Below are positions 1 to 6,887 of a DNA stretch of 36,617 nt, in pieces. The translations under genes were made by a program, and so were the position numbers. Under the pieces are notes generated by a model. The model saw only the letters and a list, made by a program, of their open reading frames with translations, searched no databases and was not told the origin of the DNA. Every line of letters begins with the position of its first letter. The first letter of the stretch is position 1. Source of the stretch: an uncultured Acidobacteriota bacterium (GTDB lineage: Bacteria > Acidobacteriota > Vicinamibacteria > Vicinamibacterales > CAVVIG01); assembly GCA_902825985.1 (NCBI GenBank), contig CADEDC010000048.1:9136-45752 (forward strand). The letters are read 5' to 3'.

Positions 1-1655
1 GTCACCCGCATCTCGACGTCGATCGGCACGCAGTTGAGCAGTGTCTCGGTGAACCGCCACTGCCAGACGGCCTCCTCGGCGGCGGACTGGAAATCGGGAT
101 GGGTCGCCTCGACGGTACGCAGTTCCTTGATCGCGCCATCCGTGCCGATCACCGCCTGCATCACGACGCGCCCTTCGACATTCGAGCCGACCATCGATGC
201 CGGGTAGCGCGGACGCGCGTCCGCCACCTTGCGCGGCGGCGTCAGATGACCGCTGTTGGGGCCGGCCGAGCAGACCGCTGGCGATGACGCCGGGCGCGAC
301 GGACGCGGCGGACGCGGCGGCCCAGGGGTCCGGAAGACGCTGATCGTCTCTTCGAGTGACCCGACCGGCAGGGTCACATCGCGGCCCAGGCGCTGCCCGC
401 CGGCGAGTTGCAGGGCGTCGGACACAGCCTTGAACCCGGGGGCGCGCGCGTCCAGCGCGTAGTTGCCGGCCACCAGCCCGAGGAACTCGAAGGTCCCGCG
501 ATCGCTGGACCTGATTTCGTGTTTCGCGCCGCTGGCAAGGTGCGTCACTGTCACGGTGACGTTCGGGACCGTGCCACCCAACTGATCGCGGATCGTCCCG
601 CTGAACGTGGCAAAGGTTGGTTGCGCGGCGACGCTCGAGATCGCCGTCGTCAGTCCGAGACAGAGGGCGGCGATCAGCACGCGCGAGCGGCGCGACATCG
701 GCATCCGGGCGAGCGCAGGGTCGAGCATGGCGGTGACTCTCCTTTCGAGACTGGACGTCCGGGCCATCGCCGGGGCGGGAAGCCACACGCGCGGCCGGCC
801 GAGGGTGCGGGCGAGTGCCAGCAGGTGTGCGGCGTAGTCGGACGGGGCGGTCCCCGCCTGCAGGACCGCGTCGTCGCAGGCGCGCTCGGCTTCGATCTGC
901 AGGCGGGCGCGGGTGAGCCAGGCGAGCGGCGACCACCAGCAGAGGGCGCACAGGACCTGCGCCGCGAGTTGGGCCGCCCAGTCGCCGCGGCGGATGTGTG
1001 CGGCTTCGTGCTCGAGGACGACCCGGATTCGCGCCGCGCTCCAGCCGTCGGCGCCGCGCGGCAGGACGATCGCCGGTCGACGCCATCCCCAGGTGAGCAA
1101 CAGGGAGGGATGGTCGCTCAGCATCAGCACGGTGCGGCGCAGCCGGACGTCGGCAGCGGCCAGGCGCGCGAGCCGTTCGGCCCAGGCGCCGTCGCGAACC
1201 GCGCCGGCGCGCCGCTGCACGACCAGCAACCGGATCAGGCCGACGAGGAGCCTCGTGCACACCGCCCCGGCGCCCAGCAGCCACAGCGAGAGGAACCAGA
1301 CCTCGGCGCCACGCCGTCGTTCGGCCGGGCGCCCGCCACTCGCTGCCGTCGCCCGGGTCGTCACACCGTCCTGCGGGACGAACAGGGTCATCTCGACGCG
1401 TGGCGCCGGCGCGGCCGGCGACGCCGCCGCTGGCGCCCACGACAGCGGCGGCCGGCCGACGTCCCACCCCGGCAGCGTCAGCGTGAGGACCGGCATGGCC
1501 AGCGCCCCGCACACCGTCCACGTCAGCACCCAGTGGCGTAGCGCCGCCGATTGGCGTCGCAGGGCCATCGACACGATCAGGCCGCCGGCCAGCAGCACGG
1601 AGGCGCGGACCACCGCCATCGCGAGGAACGTCGCCAGGGTGACCGCGTCGCTCAT
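1..1655 (-). CDS. BlaR1-like M56 metallopeptidase with carboxypeptidase-regulatory and TonB-like C-terminal domains (partial)
   Basis: Membrane sensor/protease of the BlaR1/MecR1 type, incomplete at its C-terminus because the window ends. From the start (ATG overlapping the blaI-like stop as ATGA) I read 551 codons. Hydrophobic segments lie in the first half. A zinc-protease motif HEAAH is at residues 216-220, followed by the EAERACDDAV helix typical of M56 enzymes, supplying the third zinc ligand. After another hydrophobic stretch ending SVAAQ comes a Cna-B/carboxypeptidase-regulatory-like beta domain (begins FSGTIRDQLGGTVPNV), a Pro/Arg-rich linker (PPRPPRPSRP), and a TonB C-terminal-like domain (ARPRYPASMVGSNVEGRVV). 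Classical BlaR1 ends in a penicillin-binding sensor; here that place is taken by the other two domains, so the signal is probably not a beta-lactam. In the BlaR1 family the protease inactivates the paired repressor on signal; here that is inference from pairing with the upstream gene. Confidence 0.9.
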   Translation of the reverse strand, partial: MSDAVTLATFLAMAVVRASVLLAGGLIVSMALRRQSAALRHWVLTWTVCGALAMPVLTLTLPGWDVGRPPLSWAPAAASPAAPAPRVEMTLFVPQDGVTTRATAASGGRPAERRRGAEVWFLSLWLLGAGAVCTRLLVGLIRLLVVQRRAGAVRDGAWAERLARLAAADVRLRRTVLMLSDHPSLLLTWGWRRPAIVLPRGADGWSAARIRVVLEHEAAHIRRGDWAAQLAAQVLCALCWWSPLAWLTRARLQIEAERACDDAVLQAGTAPSDYAAHLLALARTLGRPRVWLPAPAMARTSSLERRVTAMLDPALARMPMSRRSRVLIAALCLGLTTAISSVAAQPTFATFSGTIRDQLGGTVPNVTVTVTHLASGAKHEIRSSDRGTFEFLGLVAGNYALDARAPGFKAVSDALQLAGGQRLGRDVTLPVGSLEETISVFRTPGPPRPPRPSRPASSPAVCSAGPNSGHLTPPRKVADARPRYPASMVGSNVEGRVVMQAVIGTDGAIKELRTVEATHPDFQSAAEEAVWQWRFTETLLNCVPIDVEMRV

Positions 1656-2041
1656 GTCGAGCCGTCCTTTCGGGCTTTGTCGATCAACGCCGCGATGCGA
1701 TCGAGTTCCACGTCGCTGAGCCGGGCGCCGTCGGCGCCGAGCAGCGCGGTGACGACCTTTTCCGTCGAGCCGTCGAAGAACGTGTCGACGAGATGCCGCA
1801 GCGCCGACCGCCGCGCCGAATGGCGCGGGACCACGGCGGCGTAGACGAAGCGCGGGCCGTCCTCGGTGTGGGTGACATGGCCCTTCCCTTCGAGGATGCG
1901 GAGCTGCGTCCGCACCGTGGAGTCGCTCGGACCGCCGGGCAGGTCCTGCATGACTTCGGCAGCGGTGGCGCGGCCGCGCCGGTAGAGGATGTCGATGATC
2001 TGCCGTTCGCGCCGGCTGAGTGACTGATGCAGTCGTGACAT
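1652..2041 (-). CDS. BlaI/MecI/CopY-family transcriptional repressor
   Basis: A 129-residue winged-helix repressor (penicillinase-repressor family), the usual length for BlaI/MecI. The N-terminal half carries the DNA-binding domain (LSRRERQIIDILYRRGRATAAEVMQDL, then SDSTVRTQLRILEGKGHVTH, the recognition helix and wing). The C-terminal half (RHLVDTFFDGSTEKVVTALL) is the dimerisation region and protease-target zone of the family. The ATG used lies directly below a promoter/dyad region; an upstream reading of the frame adds only low-complexity sequence. The stop overlaps the start of the M56 sensor by ATGA, so the two are probably translationally coupled and form one sensor-repressor unit. Autoregulation through the adjacent dyad is likely by family precedent. 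Confidence 0.93.
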   Translation of the reverse strand: MSRLHQSLSRRERQIIDILYRRGRATAAEVMQDLPGGPSDSTVRTQLRILEGKGHVTHTEDGPRFVYAAVVPRHSARRSALRHLVDTFFDGSTEKVVTALLGADGARLSDVELDRIAALIDKARKDGST

Positions 2042-2095
2042 GTTATTTCCGTAACACTGTGCGAAAAAAATAACAGCGCGGGCGGCGGCTGTCAA
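2041..2095 (-). promoter_or_regulatory. Promoter with dyad operator in front of the BlaI-M56 pair
   Basis: On the minus strand a perfect -35 box TTGACA (2095-2090) is followed after 17 bp by TATTTT (2072-2067) as -10. TGTTATTT (2041-2048) and AAATAACA (2068-2075) are a perfect 8-bp inverted repeat. A third half-site, TAACA at 2052-2056, makes a closer dyad TGTTA-N6-TAACA with the first. The sites cover the region from the -10 to the start codon, the arrangement expected for BlaI-type autorepression. The AT-rich composition stands out strongly from its surroundings. Binding itself is inferred. Confidence 0.72.
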
Positions 2096-2114
2096 GCGCG
2101 ACCGGGCGGCGGGG

Positions 2115-4175
2115 TCAGCGGCCGACGAACGGACGGCGCTGGCGGTAGAGTTCGAGGCGGACGCGAATGGCGTCGCCGGCCGGGCCGCCGCCGGCGAGCT
2201 GCAGGGCCGTTTCGGCGGTCGCCGCCGCCCGCGCGAAGTCGCCTGCCGACGCGTAGGCGGCCGCGAGCACGTCCATGACGCCCGGATCGCGCCCACCGGT
2301 CAACTGGTGCGAGCGTTCGGCCAGCCGGATCGCCTCGCCGGCGTCGCGCAGCGCCGGGTTGCCGCTCGTGGCGAGCACCCAGGCCAGATCCGTCATCGCC
2401 GGCGCCCATTCGGGTCGCGCCGCGAGCGCCGCCCGGTAGTGCGCCAGCGCGGCCGGCAGGTCGCCGCCGTCGCGGCTGAGGAGCGCGAGATTCCGGTGCG
2501 CTTCGGCGTTCGCCGGATCGACGCGCACTGCCTCACCGAAGTGATGGCGCGCCGCCGGCAGGTCGCCGCGCTGCCGGTAGAGGCTGCCGAGATTGTTGTG
2601 CGCCTGCCCGTAGTCGGGGCGCAGCGCCAGCGCCCGCCGCAACTCGGCGATCGCCTCGTCGAAGCGACCGTTCAACGACAGCGCCGTCCCGAGGTTGAAG
2701 TGCGCCGCGGCACTCTCCGGCTGCAGCGTCGCCGACGCGGCGAAGTGCTCGAGCGCCTTGGCCACGTTGCCCAGTTCCAGATACAGCATCGCGGCACTGT
2801 CGCGCAGCGACGCGGTCCGCGGCTCGCGTCCGATCTCGCGTTCGTAGCCGAACGTGTCCTCGGTCAGGATCTTCGGCCGGAAGCCGGCGAGCAACACGTC
2901 ACGATCGCGATCGTCGTGGGTCAGGACCTGGAACCAGACGTCGCCCATCTCGTCGGCCGACCGCTGTCCCCAGAATACGCGCCGCGGCGGGTTCCAGGGA
3001 TTGCGCGGGTTGGCCGCCGAGTTGTCGTAGGTGATCGCCATGTCCAGCCTGGTCCCCTTCGGCAGCGCCAGCGGTGTCGCGTAGCGGTAGACGTCCTGCC
3101 AGCGGAAATCCCAGTCGGCGATTTCGATCACCGGAATCACCTGGCCGCCCGGCAGCGTCGCCGTGGCGCGCACCCGCCGGGCCCGCTGGTGCGCGTGCGG
3201 CTGCACGGCGTGGAGCGTGGCGTCCACCGGCAGCACGAAGGCGTCGCGGATCGTGTGCGCCGCCGCGCCGGCCGGGATGTCGATGTCCTGCTTGCCGAGC
3301 CGCAGCATCGTCGGCGTGCGCTCGGGTGGATCGGCTCCGAAGTACAGGCCGATCTCGGGCTTCACGGGTTCCGGCTTGCCGCTCGGCTGCAAGTGGAGCT
3401 CGATCACCAGGTCGGTGTCGGGCTCGAGCCGCCAGGCCAGCCCCTTCGGCAGCAGCGGCGGCACCTGCCCTGGCGTCCAGCCGAGGAAGTGGCCGTCGGG
3501 ATAGACGGCCGTGTGGGCGATGAGGCCGTCGTAGCCGGGCGCCGGATCGGCGTCATCGAACTGCCGCGACGTCCGCGTCGCGTCGATGCGGATATTCGCG
3601 TGATGGACGACGCGCAGGTTGCCCGGGTGGAACTCGAGCCCTTTCACATAGCGCAACGCCGACGTCGGCAAGGGGATGACGAAGATGCGGAAGACGTCGG
3701 TGCCGTCGGGGCCGAGCGTGAAGCCCTCGGCCGGCGTGACAATCAGGTCGGGCTTGCCCAGCTGCCAGCCGGCAGCGATTGGGGGCGGCGGCAGCGCCGC
3801 GCCGTCCCCTTCCGGCGCGCCGGCCGTCACCCACCGCTGAATCGTCGACAGCTCGGCCTCGGAAAGCCGGTTCGAGCCGACAAAGGTGCCGCTGCCGGCC
3901 GGTTCCGGCTTCCACGGCGGCATGTAGCGCCGCTGCGTGACGTCGACGATCTGCTCGGCATGCTGCCTGACCTGCGCGTAGGTGATGAGCGGAAAGGGCG
4001 CCGAGCCGCCGTCGTGGTGGCAGGCCGCACACCGCGCGTGCAGAATCGGGGCGATGTCACGCGTGAAGGTGACGGACTGGGCGGCGACGGAGCGGGCCCG
4101 GGCGAGGCTGGCCAGCGTCACGACGACGGCCAGCGCCACCCGGGCGCTTCCGCTACCGCGCGAAGTCGGCCACAT
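2115..4175 (-). CDS. Secreted c-type cytochrome / PHM-like copper monooxygenase / TPR protein (paralogue A)
   Basis: A 686-residue exported protein. A signal peptide (ALAVVVTLASL...SVAAQS) leads to a cytochrome-like domain with the haem motif C49-A-A-C52-H53; M85 in YMPPWKPEP may be the axial ligand. Residues about 140-420 resemble the copper type II ascorbate-dependent monooxygenases (peptidylglycine alpha-hydroxylating and dopamine beta-monooxygenase). All six copper ligands can be placed in the family order and similar spacing: H191-H192, H261, H327-x-H329 and M410 in ADEMGDVWF. GWTPGQ and LPKGLAWRL also match that fold. About five TPR units fill residues 455-665. Its start overlaps the redoxin stop by 23 bp, so the two are probably co-transcribed. 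The substrate is unknown. Oxidation with electrons from the fused haem instead of ascorbate is my inference. Confidence 0.88.
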   Translation of the reverse strand: MWPTSRGSGSARVALAVVVTLASLARARSVAAQSVTFTRDIAPILHARCAACHHDGGSAPFPLITYAQVRQHAEQIVDVTQRRYMPPWKPEPAGSGTFVGSNRLSEAELSTIQRWVTAGAPEGDGAALPPPPIAAGWQLGKPDLIVTPAEGFTLGPDGTDVFRIFVIPLPTSALRYVKGLEFHPGNLRVVHHANIRIDATRTSRQFDDADPAPGYDGLIAHTAVYPDGHFLGWTPGQVPPLLPKGLAWRLEPDTDLVIELHLQPSGKPEPVKPEIGLYFGADPPERTPTMLRLGKQDIDIPAGAAAHTIRDAFVLPVDATLHAVQPHAHQRARRVRATATLPGGQVIPVIEIADWDFRWQDVYRYATPLALPKGTRLDMAITYDNSAANPRNPWNPPRRVFWGQRSADEMGDVWFQVLTHDDRDRDVLLAGFRPKILTEDTFGYEREIGREPRTASLRDSAAMLYLELGNVAKALEHFAASATLQPESAAAHFNLGTALSLNGRFDEAIAELRRALALRPDYGQAHNNLGSLYRQRGDLPAARHHFGEAVRVDPANAEAHRNLALLSRDGGDLPAALAHYRAALAARPEWAPAMTDLAWVLATSGNPALRDAGEAIRLAERSHQLTGGRDPGVMDVLAAAYASAGDFARAAATAETALQLAGGGPAGDAIRVRLELYRQRRPFVGR

Positions 4176-4746
4176 AGCATCCCACCGCCTGCGTCCGCGG
4201 CTGACGGACCGGCGTGCCCGCCAGCACCTGCGTCAGCGCATCGGCGAGATCGTGCGTCGTCGCCGCCGGGCGCTCGAGGCCGAGGTTGACGTAGCGATCG
4301 TCGATGCGCCCGCGATACGCGAGCTGGCCGGCGTGTGTGAACACGGCAACTTCCGGCGTGATGCTGATGTCGGCGTGCTTCACGAGGGCGTGCGTCAGAT
4401 CGCGGACCGCATCCACCGGATAGGCGTACGCCTTCAGGTGCTCGCGAATCGCGGCCGGCGTCTCCGCCGGGTTGGGATAGACGAGCGTGAAGCGGACGCC
4501 CTGGGCGGCGAAGCGTTCGTGCAGCCGCCGCACCTCCGGGGCGTAGCGGTTCGACACCGGGCACTCGACGCTCACGAACACGTAGACCGCCGCCTTCACG
4601 CCGGCCGGCAGTTGCAGTGGATCGACCGGAGCGCCGTCCAGCGACTGGACGCGGACCGCTTCGGCGGCGCGCCCGGCGGCCGGCGCGAGGCAGGTCAGAC
4701 CGATGAACAGGATGCAGCGACCGACGACGCGGGTATGGGCGGTCAT
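4153..4746 (-). CDS. Exported redoxin/thioredoxin-fold protein without a CXXC motif
   Basis: A 197-residue protein with an N-terminal hydrophobic export signal (CILFIGLTCLAPAAGRA) and a thioredoxin-like fold: strand AAVYVFVSV, active-site loop ECPVSNRYAPE, and a cis-proline region ITPEVAVF near residue 131. The loop keeps a single cysteine (C62); the second cysteine of CXXC or of the SCO CxxxC motif is absent, with N66 at the SCO position. A C-terminal cysteine, C190 in QAVGCYV, could pair with it. A Shine-Dalgarno GGGAGG lies 9 bases before the ATG. It sits between the two haem/copper paralogues, 26 bp after one and overlapping the other, so a role in their maturation, copper supply or redox cycling is plausible but not shown. 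Confidence 0.85.
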   Translation of the reverse strand: MTAHTRVVGRCILFIGLTCLAPAAGRAAEAVRVQSLDGAPVDPLQLPAGVKAAVYVFVSVECPVSNRYAPEVRRLHERFAAQGVRFTLVYPNPAETPAAIREHLKAYAYPVDAVRDLTHALVKHADISITPEVAVFTHAGQLAYRGRIDDRYVNLGLERPAATTHDLADALTQVLAGTPVRQPRTQAVGCYVADFAR

Positions 4747-4772
4747 GGATTGGTGCCTCCCTCAGCGTACAC

Positions 4773-6836
4773 CTAGCCGATACGGAACCGGCGGCGGCCC
4801 TCGTACAGCGACAGCCGCTCGCGAATCTCGGCGGCAAACCCGGGCAGCCGTGCGCTGGTCGCGACCTGCAGCGCCGCCTTCGCCGTCGCCACCGCTTGGT
4901 CGAACTGCCCGGCCGCGGCGTAGGCGGCGGCAAGCGCATCCAGCACCGCCGGATCCGCCCGGGCCGTGAGCCGCGCCGCCCGTTCGCCGAGCGCCACCGC
5001 CTCGGCAATCTCTTCCGGCGTCGCCGCGACCGCCGTAGCGTAGAGCCACGCCAGGCCGCTCATCGGCGACGCCCAATCGGGCCGCAAGCCGAGTGCGGCT
5101 CGGAAGTGCCGCGCGGCATCACGGTGCTCGCCGCGCGTCGACAGGATGCGACCGAGGTTGTCGTGCGCCTCGGCATTCTCCGGTTTGAGGGCAAGCGCGC
5201 GGCGATAGTGCGGCAGCGCCTCGTCGAGCCGGCCGTTGATGTGGAGCAGTGCGCCGAGGTTGTTCTCGGCATCGGCATGCCGGGCATCGAGCGACACGGC
5301 GCGACGGAACGCCGCGATGGCGTCGTCGAACCGGCGCTGGGCCGACAGCGCAAGACCGAGGTTGTAATGCGTGGCCGCCACCTCCGGCGCGAGCGCAAGC
5401 GACTCGCGGAAGTGCGTCGCGGCGCGGTCGGCCTGGCCTCCCTGCAGGTAGAGCAGCGCGACCGCGTCGTGGCGGCTCGCGTTCGCCGGCTCCTGGGTGA
5501 GCAGCCGCGTGTAGGCCTCCAGGTCCTCGGCCCGCATCTTCGCCGCCACGTCGGTGGCCAGCGCGACGAAGTCGGCCTGCGCGCTCGGCACCAGCTGCAG
5601 CCACAGGTCGCCCATCTCGTCGTTTGTGTTCTGGCCCCATACGACCCGCCGCGGCGGCGTGAACGGATTGCGGACGTTCTCCGCCGAGTTGTCGTAGACG
5701 TAACGCATCGAGATGACCGCGCCGCGCGGCAGCCGCACCGGAGCGGAGTAGCGGTACACGTCCTGCCAGCGGAAGTCCCAGTCGGCGATTTCGATGAGCG
5801 GCATCGTGACGCCGGTCGGCAGGGTGGCCCGCGCCGTCATCTGCCGGCCGAGATTGTGCGCATGCGGCTGGATGGCGATGACGTCGGCGTCCACCGGCAA
5901 CGTATAGCTGTCGGTGATGGCATACGCCGGCTCGCCGGCCGGGATGTCGATCGTCTGGCTGCCGAGCCGCAGGCCGACGGGGGCGCGCACCGGCGCGGCG
6001 TCGGTGAAGTAGAAGCCGACGCTGATCTGCACCGGCTCGGACTTGCCGGTCGTCTGCATGTGCAGTCCGGCAACGAGGTCGCTGTCGCGCTCCAGCCGCC
6101 ACGCCATGCCGTCGGGCGATGGCCGCGGACGCTGTCCCGGCGTCCAGCCGAGCATGTGGCCGGGCGGGTAGCTGGCCGCCTGGGCCATCGAACCTTCGTG
6201 ACCGGGCGTCGAATCGAGCTCGTCCAGACGTCGCGAGGCACGGGTGCGGTCGATCCCGATGTTGGCGTGATGGACGGCGCGGGCATTGCCGGGGCGGAAC
6301 TCGATCGCCTCCACGAAGCGTGCGGCGGGCAGCGGAATCGGCAACACGAACGTGCGGAACACGTCGGGGCCGTCGGCCCGGAGGAGGTACGGTTCCGGCA
6401 TCGTCACGACGAGATCCGGCACGCCGTACTGCCAGCCGCTGGCGAACTGCGGCACCGGCGGGAGGTCGCCGCTGTCGCCTTCGGGGGCGCCGGCCGCCAC
6501 CCATCGCTGAATGACGTCGATCTCGGCGGTGGTCAGGGCGCGCGAGTCGAGGAACTCGCCCTTCCCGGGCTCCGGCTTCCACGGCGGCATCAGCCGGGCC
6601 CGCGTCACGTCGGCAATCTGACGGGCGTGCTGGCGCGCGTCCGCATAGGTCAGCAGACTGAACGGCCCGACCTCGCCCGGGCGATGGCAACTGGCGCACC
6701 GGCTGTGAATGATGGGAGCGACGTCGCGGGAGAACGTCGCCGTCGGTGCTTGTGCGGAAACCGGCGCGACCAGACTTCGTCCGACCATCAGCGCCAGCAG
6801 TGAGGCGCCGCTCGCGCGCAGCGGCGAAATCCGCAT
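4773..6836 (-). CDS. Secreted c-type cytochrome / PHM-like copper monooxygenase / TPR protein (paralogue B)
   Basis: A 687-residue paralogue of the protein two genes downstream with the same layout. A signal peptide ends near PVSAQA. The cytochrome motif is C47-A-S-C50-H51, with M83 in LMPPWKPEP as possible axial ligand. Copper ligands of the PHM/DBM type are H189-H190, H259, H324-x-H326 and M408 (NDEMGDLW). TPR units run from about residue 455 to 655. In the segment around the Met ligand I count 34 identities in 58 aligned residues with paralogue A, so this is an old tandem duplication. The chosen ATG gives a clean signal peptide and has AAGG 9 bases upstream; longer readings of this frame add only low-complexity sequence. 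As the first gene of the set it is probably transcribed from the divergent promoter region at its 5' end. Confidence 0.88.
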   Translation of the reverse strand: MRISPLRASGASLLALMVGRSLVAPVSAQAPTATFSRDVAPIIHSRCASCHRPGEVGPFSLLTYADARQHARQIADVTRARLMPPWKPEPGKGEFLDSRALTTAEIDVIQRWVAAGAPEGDSGDLPPVPQFASGWQYGVPDLVVTMPEPYLLRADGPDVFRTFVLPIPLPAARFVEAIEFRPGNARAVHHANIGIDRTRASRRLDELDSTPGHEGSMAQAASYPPGHMLGWTPGQRPRPSPDGMAWRLERDSDLVAGLHMQTTGKSEPVQISVGFYFTDAAPVRAPVGLRLGSQTIDIPAGEPAYAITDSYTLPVDADVIAIQPHAHNLGRQMTARATLPTGVTMPLIEIADWDFRWQDVYRYSAPVRLPRGAVISMRYVYDNSAENVRNPFTPPRRVVWGQNTNDEMGDLWLQLVPSAQADFVALATDVAAKMRAEDLEAYTRLLTQEPANASRHDAVALLYLQGGQADRAATHFRESLALAPEVAATHYNLGLALSAQRRFDDAIAAFRRAVSLDARHADAENNLGALLHINGRLDEALPHYRRALALKPENAEAHDNLGRILSTRGEHRDAARHFRAALGLRPDWASPMSGLAWLYATAVAATPEEIAEAVALGERAARLTARADPAVLDALAAAYAAAGQFDQAVATAKAALQVATSARLPGFAAEIRERLSLYEGRRRFRIG

Positions 6837-6855
6837 ATATGAAGACCTTACGTCG

Positions 6856-6865
6856 ATGCTAGCAT
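6856..6865. promoter_or_regulatory. Palindromic extended -10, candidate bidirectional promoter
   Basis: The 51-bp gap between two divergent genes contains the perfect palindrome ATGCTAGCAT. On each strand it reads TGC-TAGCAT, an extended -10 (TGn plus TAnnnT). The expected starts would lie about 16 nt before the plus-strand ATG and 13 nt before the minus-strand ATG. No convincing -35 is visible on either side, which fits extended -10 promoters. Function is inferred. Confidence 0.5.
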
Positions 6866-6887
6866 ACGGGCAGACCCTCGGCACCGC

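Noticed and set aside
2307-4289. Long plus-strand reading frame (660 codons) opposite the haem-copper paralogue A
   Set aside because: Arg/Gly/Val-rich translation without domains; it mirrors the real minus-strand gene, as expected at this GC content.
4896-6803. Plus-strand reading frame (635 codons) opposite paralogue B
   Set aside because: Same reason: no recognisable motif, while the minus strand encodes a complete protein with haem and copper sites.
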